Of a stretch of 6,232 nucleotides of DNA, positions 1 to 5,616 are shown piece after piece. The DNA is taken from positions 1-6,232 of the forward strand of contig CAZTWC010000230.1 in assembly GCA_964617105.1 (NCBI GenBank). Direction: 5' to 3'. The position numbers and the translations under genes are program-made. The stretch comes from CAZTWC01 sp964617105 [NCBI: uncultured Myxococcia bacterium] (GTDB taxonomy: Bacteria > CAZTWC01). The notes beneath the pieces are model-generated. The model worked only from the letters and a program-made list of their open reading frames with translations. It was not told the DNA's origin and searched no databases. Position 1 is the first letter of the stretch, and every line of letters starts with the position of its first letter.

Positions 1-6
1 AATTAA

Positions 7-168
7 GCCGTAATGGAGAATTACGGCAATTGTGTGGTTTTAATCCATTATCTGGCCAAGATGAAATTCAAAGTCGGTTTGGCCTTGATAGTGATGTTAT
101 CTATGGCAGTCGGCCATATAAAGGCTGGCAGAGAGGAGATGATGCGTTCACTTGTAAAAGCGGCTTAG
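7..168 (+). pseudogene. probable transposase C-terminal remnant
   Basis: A 53-codon open stretch in frame 1 ends at TAG 166-168. It encodes a hydrophobic helix followed by a basic tail, with pieces such as YGNCVVLIHYLAKM, KVGLALIVMLSMAVG and HIKAGREEMMRSLV. From memory this resembles the C-terminal end of DDE-type transposases, where a run ending in an 'IKAGR...MRSLV'-like motif is common. An in-frame TAA at 4-6 means the frame is not open to the window edge, so either the gene is already broken or the match is fortuitous. There is no start codon with a ribosome site, and no catalytic DDE residues lie in the visible part. A second frame (3-176) is also open, but its product is less protein-like. 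No domain assignment can be proven from 53 residues. Confidence 0.4.
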
Positions 169-204
169 CAAATTAAAGGTCAGTATGTTTTCAGGCCTGA
201 TAGA

Positions 205-264
205 CAACCCGGGTGCCCTGGGGCGGAGCGAAGCCTGCAGCGGAGAACCAGTGCACCCGGGTTG
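205..264. repeat. GC-rich inverted repeat / hairpin
   Basis: The arms CAACCCGGGTGC (205-216) and GCACCCGGGTTG (253-264) are perfect 12-bp reverse complements. After one mismatch (C217 with T252) the stem continues for four more pairs (CTGG 218-221 with CCAG 248-251). The 26-nt loop contains a repeated GCGGAG (223-228 and 240-245). It lies 36 bp after the transposase-like remnant and about 150 bp before the lipoprotein gene. No T-run follows the stem, so it is not a standard intrinsic terminator. It could be the end of an insertion element, a dispersed repeat or a structured 5' leader. Confidence 0.7.
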
Positions 265-315
265 GCCTCGAGATCGAAATTTGCCACATGTCGAAATGCT
301 CGTGATAGAAAATGG

Positions 316-340
316 TATATTAAAAACCAGTTTTAATATA
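316..340. repeat. AT-rich hairpin upstream of the lipoprotein gene
   Basis: TATATTAAAA (316-325) and TTTTAATATA (331-340) are perfect 10-bp reverse complements with a 5-nt loop. The right arm runs into TATACT (339-344), a plausible -10 element for the downstream operon, although the hexamer 17 bp upstream of it (TATATT, 316-321) is a poor -35. The palindrome could therefore be an operator over the promoter rather than an RNA hairpin. The promoter reading is inference and weak. Confidence 0.4.
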
Positions 341-412
341 TACTACAGGCAAATTTTTTTGGGGCGCCCTTAACTTGTGGCTAGATTTTTTTTTGTCTTT
401 AGGAGATAAATC

Positions 413-1288
413 ATGATGATTCAAACTCTGAATACTGAACATGGGTCTTGCTGGGCTCAGGTCCGATCTCTTGGTGTAGTGCTGGTTAGTTTGTTGGTTT
501 TCACCTTTAGTTGCGGCGAGGAAACAATCAAGTCTGAAGAAGACACCAATGTAGAAAATAATGGCCTTAAAGATGATGTCAACACCCAAAAAACTGATGA
601 TACCAAAGCTGATTATATCAAAACCGATGACACTAAAACCGGTGACACCCAGAAGGAGTACCGTTTTAAGTTCGAAAATGATCTTGAGGGTTGGCAAGTT
701 GATTTTGCCGATTATCCTCCCAAAGACAAAGATTTTTACGATTTGGAAAGCGGTCACCAGCTGCTCCCTGCGGAGCTTGGCCAGAATCGCAAAGCCCTGT
801 TTGTCTCTGGCATGAATAGCAGTGATGATCTTTTTATGTTTTTTAAGCGCCAGGTCACCGGGTTAGAGGTAAACACCACTTACCAGGTCAGTATAGTTCT
901 GACCTTTGCCTCCAATGTCCCCCAGGGATGCGCCGGTATTGGAGGTGCTCCTGATTCTATCTGGGTTAAGGCGGGCGCCACCCTTACCGAGCCAACCACA
1001 AAACTTGATGACCAGAAAATCCTCAGGATGACAATTGACAAGGGGAACCAGTCACTCGGTGGTAAAGATGCTATTGTGTTGGGTAAAGTCGGAAATAAGA
1101 GCACTAAATGCAACAATTCGCCCTACGAGTTTGTGAGCCTCGATAACATAGGGAAACAACCATTTAGTATTACCACCGGCTCCACTGGCGAAGTGTGGTT
1201 GCTGGTCGGCACCGACTCAGGTTTTGAATCAAGAACCAGCCTATATTATACTGATCTTCAGTTTGTATTTTCTACGAAAGAGGAATAA
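413..1288 (+). CDS. secreted lipoprotein of unknown function
   Basis: A 291-residue protein. The start at 413 follows a good ribosome site, AGGAG at 401-405, seven bases upstream. A longish n-region is followed by a hydrophobic stretch (about 20-32) ending in TFSC at 31-34. Cys34 is the likely lipidated residue, although Phe at -2 and Thr at -3 are not the textbook lipobox. Residues 35-82 form a polar linker rich in Asp, Thr and Lys, with the repeat KTDDTK at 60-65 and 70-75. The globular part (about 83-290) opens with FKFENDLEGW, resembling the start of a beta-sandwich ligand-binding module, and contains DLFMFFKRQVTGL, GGAPDSIWVKAG, IDKGNQ and WLLVGTDSGFE. Cys173 and Cys233 could form a disulphide. 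I recall similar uncharacterised bacterial proteins but cannot name a family. Its stop abuts the start codon of the sensor gene, so it may be a ligand-binding or accessory partner of that sensor, which is inference. Confidence 0.88.
   Translation: MMIQTLNTEHGSCWAQVRSLGVVLVSLLVFTFSCGEETIKSEEDTNVENNGLKDDVNTQKTDDTKADYIKTDDTKTGDTQKEYRFKFENDLEGWQVDFADYPPKDKDFYDLESGHQLLPAELGQNRKALFVSGMNSSDDLFMFFKRQVTGLEVNTTYQVSIVLTFASNVPQGCAGIGGAPDSIWVKAGATLTEPTTKLDDQKILRMTIDKGNQSLGGKDAIVLGKVGNKSTKCNNSPYEFVSLDNIGKQPFSITTGSTGEVWLLVGTDSGFESRTSLYYTDLQFVFSTKEE
590..649 (+). repeat. 30-bp imperfect tandem duplication in the lipoprotein linker
   Basis: Codons 60-69 and 70-79 of the lipoprotein encode KTDDTKADYI and KTDDTKTGDT. 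This is a 10-residue period within the linker after the lipidated cysteine. The codons differ at several third positions between the two units, so the duplication is old or maintained at protein level. Such linkers commonly space a domain away from the membrane and vary in length. Confidence 0.6.
1277..1284 (+). promoter_or_regulatory. ribosome binding site of the sensor gene inside the lipoprotein gene
   Basis: AAAGAGGA lies inside the last codons of the lipoprotein gene, four bases before the ATG at 1289. The upstream stop TAA (1286-1288) directly touches that ATG. This arrangement fits translational coupling and supports the chosen start of the sensor phosphatase. Confidence 0.7.
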
Positions 1289-3796
1289 ATGAAAAAATAT
1301 TTTATCGCCCTGATTGTTTTGCTGATTCTCACCGGTTTCGCCTGTAGTGGTGGGGAAAAGATAAAAACCCCTCCGGCTGAAAATGGGGTGCTGGATTTGT
1401 CCAAGTGGGATTTTAACCTTCACGGCCCGGCCGAACTTCTGGGCCAATGGAAATTCAAGTGGCAGGAGGATAAACCTGAGTTTAGACAACCCGGTTATGA
1501 TTACAGTCAATGGGAGAACATCAAGGTGCCAGGCAGCTGGAACGACAAAACCGGTTCAGGCCCGGGCTATGGTTGGTACAGTTTGAAAGTGCTTTTGCCG
1601 GTCACGAAGCAAAGAGTGCTTTTGGGCCTCCGGATTCCATATATGTTTACCTCTTATTCGATTTACCTGGACGGAGTAAAATTTGCTGCCAATGGTAAGG
1701 TTGGAAATACCAAAGATGAAACCCGGGCCCAGATTCTACCGCTCACCAAGGGCATCACCTTAGCGGCTGACCAAAAAGAGGTAGTGTTGGCTATCAAGGT
1801 GGCCAACTTTTCCCACCGTTTAGGGGGGATGACCGAAAACATTAAGATAGCACCCTTGGAGATTATACAGCATAGAAATTGGATTAATCTTACCCAGAAT
1901 ATAGTTGTCCTGGGTGTTTTGCTGATGATGTGTCTTTATCATACCATGCTTTTTTTGGGCCGGCGGGAAGACAAGGCCAGTTTGTATTTCTCCTTACTGT
2001 GCCTGACTCTTGTTGTCCGTTTTTTCTTGACCGAGAACTATCTGGAAGTAATTATCCCCGGGGCAGATATCTTTGACTGGCGCATGACCATTGAGTATAT
2101 CACTTTACCGGCTGGATGGATTACTTTGTATCTCTTTTGTTACTACCTGTTTCCCCAAGAGATCTCCAGGCGTGCAACTCTAGTTCCTCTAATATCAGGT
2201 TTTGTTTTAATCCTGTTTACCCTTTTAACCAGCCCGCTTTTATTCAGCAAACTGATTCTGGTATACAACCTTGTCATGCTAATCCTGATCATATTTTTGT
2301 CTATCAAAATGGTGAAGGCCAAAATGCGGGGTCGTTTGGGAGCCGGCTTGCTGCTGTTGGGTGCAGGATTTTTCTTTTTTGGTCTTATCCATGATATCCT
2401 CCACGCCAACGAGGTGATCCGCACCTTTTTCATCTCCCAGTTTATGTTGGTAATAATGATTTTTTTTCAATCGGCAGTGCTGTCAACCCGTTTTGCCATG
2501 GCTCACCGCAAGTCAGCCAAACTGAGTCGGCAATTGGGTGAAGTTCACGAAATCGGCACCAAGATATCCAGGATGCAGATTTTAAAGCCCCTTTTGGAGC
2601 AAGCCATCAATGATGTGGGCACCTTGCTCAAGGTGCGTAAGGGGGCCATCTATATTTTTGATCAAAAGGAGGAGATGCTGTATAACACTGTCCGATACGG
2701 CTGGTCAGAGGATGAACAAGTGAAGCAAAGTTTCAAGATAGGCCAGGGAGTGATAGGCAAGAGTTTTGAGTCGCGCTCGGTTTTAATAGTGGATGATGTG
2801 AATAAAGATAAAAATTTTATTAACCAGGGTAAAGATAACTGGCGAGGCTGCAAGACCATGATGGCTATTCCACTCAATTATCAGGATGAAACCTATGGCG
2901 TGTTGACTATTCAAGATAGGCTTGACTCCAAGGGGATGCGTTTTGACACCGATGACCGTTACATTGGCGAAAGCCTGGCCACCAATGTGGCTATCCAGAT
3001 CAAAAATATCGAACTTTTGGCTGAAACAGCTGATAAAGCGCGTATGGACCAGGAGTTGAAAACCGCCCAGGCAGTACAGGGTGCTCTGTTTCCCGACTCT
3101 AATCCCACCACCGATAAAATTGAAACCGCAGGCTTTTTTGAATCTGCCTCCGAAACCGGCGGCGATTGGTATGGCTATTTGATCGATACCGGCCGCTATT
3201 ATTACATCCTAATCGGCGATGTAACTGGCCACGGCACGCCGGCAGCTCTGGTCACTTCTGGAGTGCGCAGTGCCTGCTCTATTATTGACAATGTAAAAGA
3301 TAAATTTGACGATTTTGCTATCTCGCCATCAATGATCCTCGACCATTTAAACCTGGTGGTTAATGAAACCGGAATGGGCAGGTATGTAATGACTTTTTTT
3401 ATTGCCTGTTTTGATAACGAAACCAATGAATTGACATACTCTAACGCTGGTCACAATTTACCCCTGTATTACTCCAAAACTGCAGACAAGGTAAAATCCC
3501 TGGTGGCAAGAGGTTCCCGTTTGGGTTACAGCCTGGATTCGAAATTTACAAATAAAAAGCTCACCATGTCAGCTGGTGATGTAATCTTCTTCTACACCGA
3601 TGGCCTGATTGAGTGTGTAAATGATAAAAATGAGGAATACGGCAAGAGAAGGTTTAAAAAACACTTTCACTCCCTGGTTGATAAAACACCGGAAGAGATC
3701 AAAGACCAGGTTATTGAAAGAGCGTTCAACTTTTTTGGTGAAGTGCCCAGAGATGACGATGTCACGGCAGTAGTTTTGAAAATTAACGGCAATTAG
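1289..3796 (+). CDS. 7TMR-DISM sensor with GAF and SpoIIE-type PP2C phosphatase domains
   Basis: An 835-residue membrane signalling protein. A signal peptide ends at GFAC (Cys19), a possible lipidation site. Residues about 35-190 form a periplasmic beta-sandwich of the galactose-binding-like type found in 7TMR-DISM receptors and glycosidase N-termini (VPGSWND, YSIYLDG). Seven hydrophobic helices follow at roughly 203-224, 230-248, 268-288, 297-316, 321-341, 348-369 and 379-400, which places the C-terminus in the cytoplasm. A GAF domain spans about 424-575 (GQGVIGKSFESR, MMAIPL, GVLTIQDR). The helical linker KTAQAVQGALFPD (591-603) leads into the SpoIIE/RsbU phosphatase. Its metal-ligand motifs are complete: GGD 624-626, GDVTGHG 643-649, SNAGH 718-722, YTDGLIE 769-775 and DDDVTAV 822-828. 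By family it should dephosphorylate a phosphoserine protein, typically an anti-sigma-factor antagonist, in response to an envelope or ligand signal. No such partner is encoded in the window. It shares an operon with the upstream lipoprotein. Confidence 0.93.
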   Translation: MKKYFIALIVLLILTGFACSGGEKIKTPPAENGVLDLSKWDFNLHGPAELLGQWKFKWQEDKPEFRQPGYDYSQWENIKVPGSWNDKTGSGPGYGWYSLKVLLPVTKQRVLLGLRIPYMFTSYSIYLDGVKFAANGKVGNTKDETRAQILPLTKGITLAADQKEVVLAIKVANFSHRLGGMTENIKIAPLEIIQHRNWINLTQNIVVLGVLLMMCLYHTMLFLGRREDKASLYFSLLCLTLVVRFFLTENYLEVIIPGADIFDWRMTIEYITLPAGWITLYLFCYYLFPQEISRRATLVPLISGFVLILFTLLTSPLLFSKLILVYNLVMLILIIFLSIKMVKAKMRGRLGAGLLLLGAGFFFFGLIHDILHANEVIRTFFISQFMLVIMIFFQSAVLSTRFAMAHRKSAKLSRQLGEVHEIGTKISRMQILKPLLEQAINDVGTLLKVRKGAIYIFDQKEEMLYNTVRYGWSEDEQVKQSFKIGQGVIGKSFESRSVLIVDDVNKDKNFINQGKDNWRGCKTMMAIPLNYQDETYGVLTIQDRLDSKGMRFDTDDRYIGESLATNVAIQIKNIELLAETADKARMDQELKTAQAVQGALFPDSNPTTDKIETAGFFESASETGGDWYGYLIDTGRYYYILIGDVTGHGTPAALVTSGVRSACSIIDNVKDKFDDFAISPSMILDHLNLVVNETGMGRYVMTFFIACFDNETNELTYSNAGHNLPLYYSKTADKVKSLVARGSRLGYSLDSKFTNKKLTMSAGDVIFFYTDGLIECVNDKNEEYGKRRFKKHFHSLVDKTPEEIKDQVIERAFNFFGEVPRDDDVTAVVLKINGN

Positions 3797-3837
3797 TACT
3801 GTAACCCGTAAAATTTTTAAGAGAAGCTATAATTGCC
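3788..3837. promoter_or_regulatory. tadA upstream region: inverted repeat and perfect -10 hexamer
   Basis: GGCAATTA (3788-3795) and TAATTGCC (3830-3837) are perfect 8-bp reverse complements across the sensor-tadA gap. TATAAT (3828-3833) overlaps the right arm and would start transcription only a few bases before the tadA ATG at 3844. No good -35 is seen at the usual spacing, so this promoter is tentative. Confidence 0.3.
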
Positions 3838-3843
3838 ATTGCT

Positions 3844-4326
3844 ATGGAAAATTTAATTACTCCAAATCATCAATTATTCATGCAGGAGGCGTTGGAGGAG
3901 GCAGAGAAGGCGGCTGCAAAGGAGGAGATTCCGGTAGGCGCAGTTATAACCTATCAGGGGAAAATAATTGCCCGGGGACATAATATTAAGGAATCCACTA
4001 AAGATCCCATTGCTCATGCCGAAATTCTGGCTATAAAGCAAGCCTGTAGTCAATTGGACAACTGGCGGCTTACCGGCTGCATCCTCTATGTTACCAAGGA
4101 GCCTTGCATAATGTGTTCCGGCGCTATAGTGCAGGCCAGGGTAGAAACAGTAGTTTTTGGCTGCCGGGATTTAAAGGCCGGGGGGGCTCAAACCCTGTAC
4201 CAGATATTAAGCGATCCGCGGCTTAACCACCAGGTCCGGGTGGTGGACGGAGTGCTTGAAGACAAATGCCGTCAACAATTGAGCGATTTTTTTATCAATT
4301 TAAGAGAAAGTCGGCAAGGAAAGTGA
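3844..4326 (+). CDS. tadA: tRNA-specific adenosine deaminase
   Basis: A 160-residue cytidine-deaminase-fold enzyme, the usual length for TadA. It converts adenosine to inosine at wobble position 34 of tRNA-Arg(ACG), letting one tRNA read CGU, CGC and CGA. The zinc site and catalytic residues are all visible: HAE at 58-60 (His58 zinc ligand, Glu60 proton shuttle) and PCIMC at 87-91 (Cys88 and Cys91 zinc ligands). The family-typical FMQEAL (12-17), EIPVGAV (28-34), DPIAHAE (54-60) and CSGAIVQAR (91-99) are present. The ATG at 3844 gives the normal N-terminus. The nearest purine-rich stretch, AAGAGAAG (3819-3826), is too far upstream for a normal ribosome site, so initiation may be weak or nearly leaderless. 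It follows the sensor gene after 47 bp and precedes tRNA-Ser on the same strand. The paralogous guanine deaminase and riboflavin deaminase families fit less well. Confidence 0.95.
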   Translation: MENLITPNHQLFMQEALEEAEKAAAKEEIPVGAVITYQGKIIARGHNIKESTKDPIAHAEILAIKQACSQLDNWRLTGCILYVTKEPCIMCSGAIVQARVETVVFGCRDLKAGGAQTLYQILSDPRLNHQVRVVDGVLEDKCRQQLSDFFINLRESRQGK

Positions 4327-4358
4327 CTGACTCGAGAACTGAAGTAGTTGCAGTATGC

Positions 4359-4448
4359 GGAGAGATGGCCGAGTTGGTCGAAGGCGCTTGACTCGAAATC
4401 AAGTGTGCGGTTTCCGCACCGTGGGTTCGAATCCCACTCTCTCCGCCA
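4359..4448 (+). tRNA. tRNA-Ser (anticodon CGA)
   Basis: A 90-nt class II tRNA. The acceptor stem is GGAGAGA (4359-4365) paired with TCTCTCC (4438-4444), followed by discriminator G4445 and encoded CCA (4446-4448). The anticodon stem CTTGA/TCAAG encloses the loop CTCGAAA (4392-4398), with anticodon CGA at 4394-4396 reading UCG. The long variable arm (TGCGG TTT CCGCA core) and the T-arm GTGGG TTCGAAT CCCAC are typical of serine tRNAs. The sequence on its 3' side changes to AT-rich and gene-poor, which fits a tRNA used as an integration site. No clear promoter or terminator is seen. Confidence 0.98.
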
Positions 4449-4671
4449 AAATCCTTTGAGTTAAGTGTTTCAGATGATGTGATTTTTCTTATGCAGCAAG
4501 GGGCAGAGACTACTTTGAACATTTAAAATCCTAATCAACTCTTACTCTAGTTACTCAATTGAACTTATCCCAATTTGTACCATTTTAGACCATTTTTACA
4601 ACGATATTTTTAACCAACAATTAAAACATTCCTTTATAAAGATTCTACTTATCTACACCTTGTGGCCTGAA

Positions 4672-4752
4672 ATGGCTACCAACATAAAAAAACTGGCTAC
4701 TGAAGAGTTAGGAAAGAAAGGTATTGAGCATAACCGCCAGAGGAGAAAATAG
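4672..4752 (+). CDS. possible 26-residue basic peptide, or gene fragment
   Basis: ATG 4672 to TAG 4750-4752 encodes a short lysine/arginine-rich peptide beginning MATNIKKLATEELG and ending HNRQRRK. No ribosome site precedes it. After the amber codon the same frame stays open to TAA 4858-4860 and includes the motif CPGCPKCLNCP. I do not recognise it. It may be chance, a real small protein, or the start of a truncated gene. Confidence 0.15.
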   Translation: MATNIKKLATEELGKKGIEHNRQRRK

Positions 4753-4791
4753 TCTCTAAATGAAAATAATTTCTTCAAATTCAGTAAAAGT

Positions 4792-4827
4792 TGTCCGGGT
4801 TGTCCAAAGTGTCTGAACTGTCCTTGG
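4792..4827 (+). repeat. four-unit 9-bp tandem repeat (TGTCC-based)
   Basis: The units TGTCCGGGT, TGTCCAAAG, TGTCTGAAC and TGTCCTTGG start at 4792, 4801, 4810 and 4819, an exact 9-bp period. The first five bases are constant apart from one C-to-T change, while the last four vary. Because the period is three codons, one frame reads CPGCPKCLNCP. It could be an iteron-like protein-binding array, a decayed microsatellite or a trace of a cysteine-cluster coding segment. Confidence 0.6.
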
Positions 4828-4887
4828 CAGATAGGGGGAAAAAAGTTAGGAGGGAATTAACGAAGCAGTATTTTTAACAAAGTTTGA

Positions 4888-4893
4888 AAGGAG
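4888..4893 (+). promoter_or_regulatory. strong ribosome binding site before a truncated gene start
   Basis: AAGGAG sits six bases before ATG 4900, a consensus ribosome site in sequence and spacing. The ORF it serves runs only 17 codons before TAG, so this looks like the preserved start of a gene whose body is lost. Confidence 0.5.
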
Positions 4894-4899
4894 AATCCC

Positions 4900-4987
4900 A
4901 TGGAAACCAATTTGGTTTTAGGTGTGGCCAGGGTGCTTGATTTTTTCCTATAGCCTGCTGGTAATCGTTGTGGTAACAATCGCGGTG
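4900..4987 (+). pseudogene. truncated gene start, possibly YggT-like membrane protein
   Basis: ATG 4900 has a consensus ribosome site but the frame closes at TAG 4951-4953 after METNLVLGVARVLDFFL. If one T is removed from the T-run in GATTTTTTCC (about 4939-4944), the frame continues as SYSLLVIVVVTIAVETL, a hydrophobic membrane-like segment, until about 4987. The corrected N-terminus, an 'xLVLGVARVLD' helix followed by a long apolar helix, resembles the beginning of YggT-family membrane proteins. That match is from memory on about 30 residues and is uncertain. The reading ends where the minus-strand HU/IHF fragment ends, consistent with a recombination junction near 4987. Confidence 0.3.
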
Positions 4988-5071
4988 GAAACTCTCCACT
5001 AGATCAGCACATTCTGCCCGCGTATAATCAAAGTTTTCGGTCATGGTGTCAATCAAATCGGCTTTGGTCAT
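4988..5071 (-). pseudogene. truncated HU/IHF-family DNA-binding protein (N-terminus only)
   Basis: Reading minus from ATG 5071, the first 28 residues (MTKADLIDTMTENF, then DYTRAECADLVESF) match the N-terminal helix-turn-helix dimerisation segment of HU/IHF proteins, closest in style to IHF alpha ('MTKADLI... LVES'). Intact family members are about 90-100 residues, with the beta-arm and its proline further on. Here the frame stays open to 4874, but the residues after 28 (HRDCYHND...) no longer resemble HU and lack the 'GFG-F' and 'RNP-TG' parts. So only the gene start survives. A weak AGG-containing ribosome site lies upstream on the minus strand. It is co-oriented with the broken recombinase. 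Confidence 0.65.
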
Positions 5072-5148
5072 GTGGGGTTACCTAATAGTTTGGATGATAA
5101 GGGTAATTATCGTTGTAAAAAAAATATATTCATTCAAAAAATCTAACT
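5072..5148. other. AT-rich spacer between two pseudogenes
   Basis: This stretch lies between the recombinase remnant and the HU/IHF remnant. It contains a short GATAA/TTATC inverted pair and an A-run. I see no gene and no convincing promoter. Confidence 0.4.
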
Positions 5149-5528
5149 CTAAAATAACATTCTGGAAAATGCAATTGGAAATGGGAATTTAAAATTGCGA
5201 ATACGTTGCGCTTCAAATGGAGTAAGGGCAAAAAAGATATGGACAGAGATTTCTTTTTTAACAGCAAATTCTAATATTTCCAAAACCAGTGTGGTTGGGC
5301 GTGAACGTCTTAATACTTCAACCACAACAAACGTATCACTAGGTTTAGCAAAGTCAATAATTTTTATTATCTCTCTTTATTTTTCTCCAAGACAATTGAC
5401 CGCTGCCATTATCTTTGATAATATTCACTGGAGTTAGGTTTTTTGTTGCAGTATTCGAGAATACCGAGTTTCTGATTTTCAGCATCTTGAGTATTGGTAG
5501 ATACTCTGAGATAGGCGTAATTTGACAT
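5149..5528 (-). pseudogene. serine recombinase (resolvase/invertase family), frameshifted and truncated
   Basis: The minus-strand start at 5528 has GGAG eight bases upstream and encodes MSNYAYLRVSTNTQDAENQKL, the resolvase N-terminus with the nucleophile Ser in LRVS. The frame then breaks at the A-run (plus-strand T-run 5439-5444). Shifting frame restores LTPVNIIKDNGSGQLSWRKIK. A second break near 5365-5380 leads to a third frame with IIDFAKPSDTFVVVEVLRRSRPT and TLVLEILEFAVKKEISVHI, all in the right family order. After about 125 residues the match stops, and an unrelated tail runs to a stop at 5149. The catalytic-domain Arg/Ser region is altered to LRRSRPT where 'SRLARS' is usual, and the C-terminal DNA-binding domain is absent. 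Two independent frameshifts plus truncation indicate a dead gene. Family members are usually about 180-200 residues. Confidence 0.85.
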
Positions 5529-5572
5529 CGTTTTTACTCCAATTTTCAGGAAAAACCCAATTATGAATTTAT

Positions 5573-5591
5573 TTGGACGGATACCGTCCAA
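5573..5591. promoter_or_regulatory. palindromic site 1 (recombinase or operator site)
   Basis: TTGGACGG (5573-5580) and CCGTCCAA (5584-5591) are perfect 8-bp reverse complements around the spacer ATA. The site lies 45 bp upstream of the recombinase start on that gene's 5' side. Its size and symmetry suit a dimeric DNA-binding protein, either the recombinase on its own crossover site or a repressor. Which protein binds is inference. Confidence 0.6.
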
Positions 5592-5616
5592 TTTAAACCC
5601 AATTTTTCGTACATAT

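Larger units (their letters stand above)
4449..4899. other. AT-rich stretch without a convincing gene
   Basis: About 450 bases after tRNA-Ser carry no gene I can defend. Contents worth recording are a 26-codon basic mini-ORF at 4672-4752, an 18-codon mini-ORF at 4760-4816, a near-direct repeat ACCATTTTA/ACCATTTTTA around 4580-4600, and the 9-bp tandem repeat listed separately. No intrinsic terminator is evident behind the tRNA. The composition and fragmentary content suggest non-coding or decayed accessory DNA. Confidence 0.5.

Noticed and set aside
3-176. Open frame 3 reading 57 codons to TAA 174-176
   Set aside because: It overlaps the frame-1 transposase-like reading, has no recognisable motif, and looks less protein-like. 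It is kept only as an alternative in the notes.
205-264. Integron attC recombination site
   Set aside because: AAC and GTT occur near the stem ends, but the 7-bp outer boxes (RYYYAAC/GTTRRRY) do not match and are not complementary beyond those bases. The expected extrahelical bases are missing, and no cassette layout is visible.
361-394. Intrinsic terminator formed by GGGCGCCC and a nearby T-run
   Set aside because: The 8-bp palindrome has no loop and is separated from the T-run by about 15 bases, so it does not form a standard terminator hairpin.
320-757. 145-residue minus-strand ORF with hydrophobic segments
   Set aside because: It is a shadow of the lipoprotein gene. Its apolar residues come from reading the Asp/Lys-rich linker codons in reverse.
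4295-4522. 75-residue minus-strand ORF containing GGESGIRTHGA
   Set aside because: It is antisense to tRNA-Ser. The 'GESGIRTHG' peptide is the well-known spurious translation of the reverse strand of serine tRNA genes.
4448-4532. Direct repeat AAAATCCT at 4448-4455 and 4525-4532 as integration-site duplication
   Set aside because: Eight bases of AT-rich sequence at this distance are expected by chance, and the repeat does not include the tRNA T-arm that such sites usually duplicate.
5195-5437. 80-residue plus-strand ORF
   Set aside because: It lies antisense to the recombinase pseudogene, whose family residues account for this DNA on the minus strand.
5529-5591. Extended start of the recombinase at 5591
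   Set aside because: The extra N-terminal residues do not belong to the family and run across the palindrome. The ATG at 5528 has a proper ribosome site and gives the canonical MSNYAYLRVS start.
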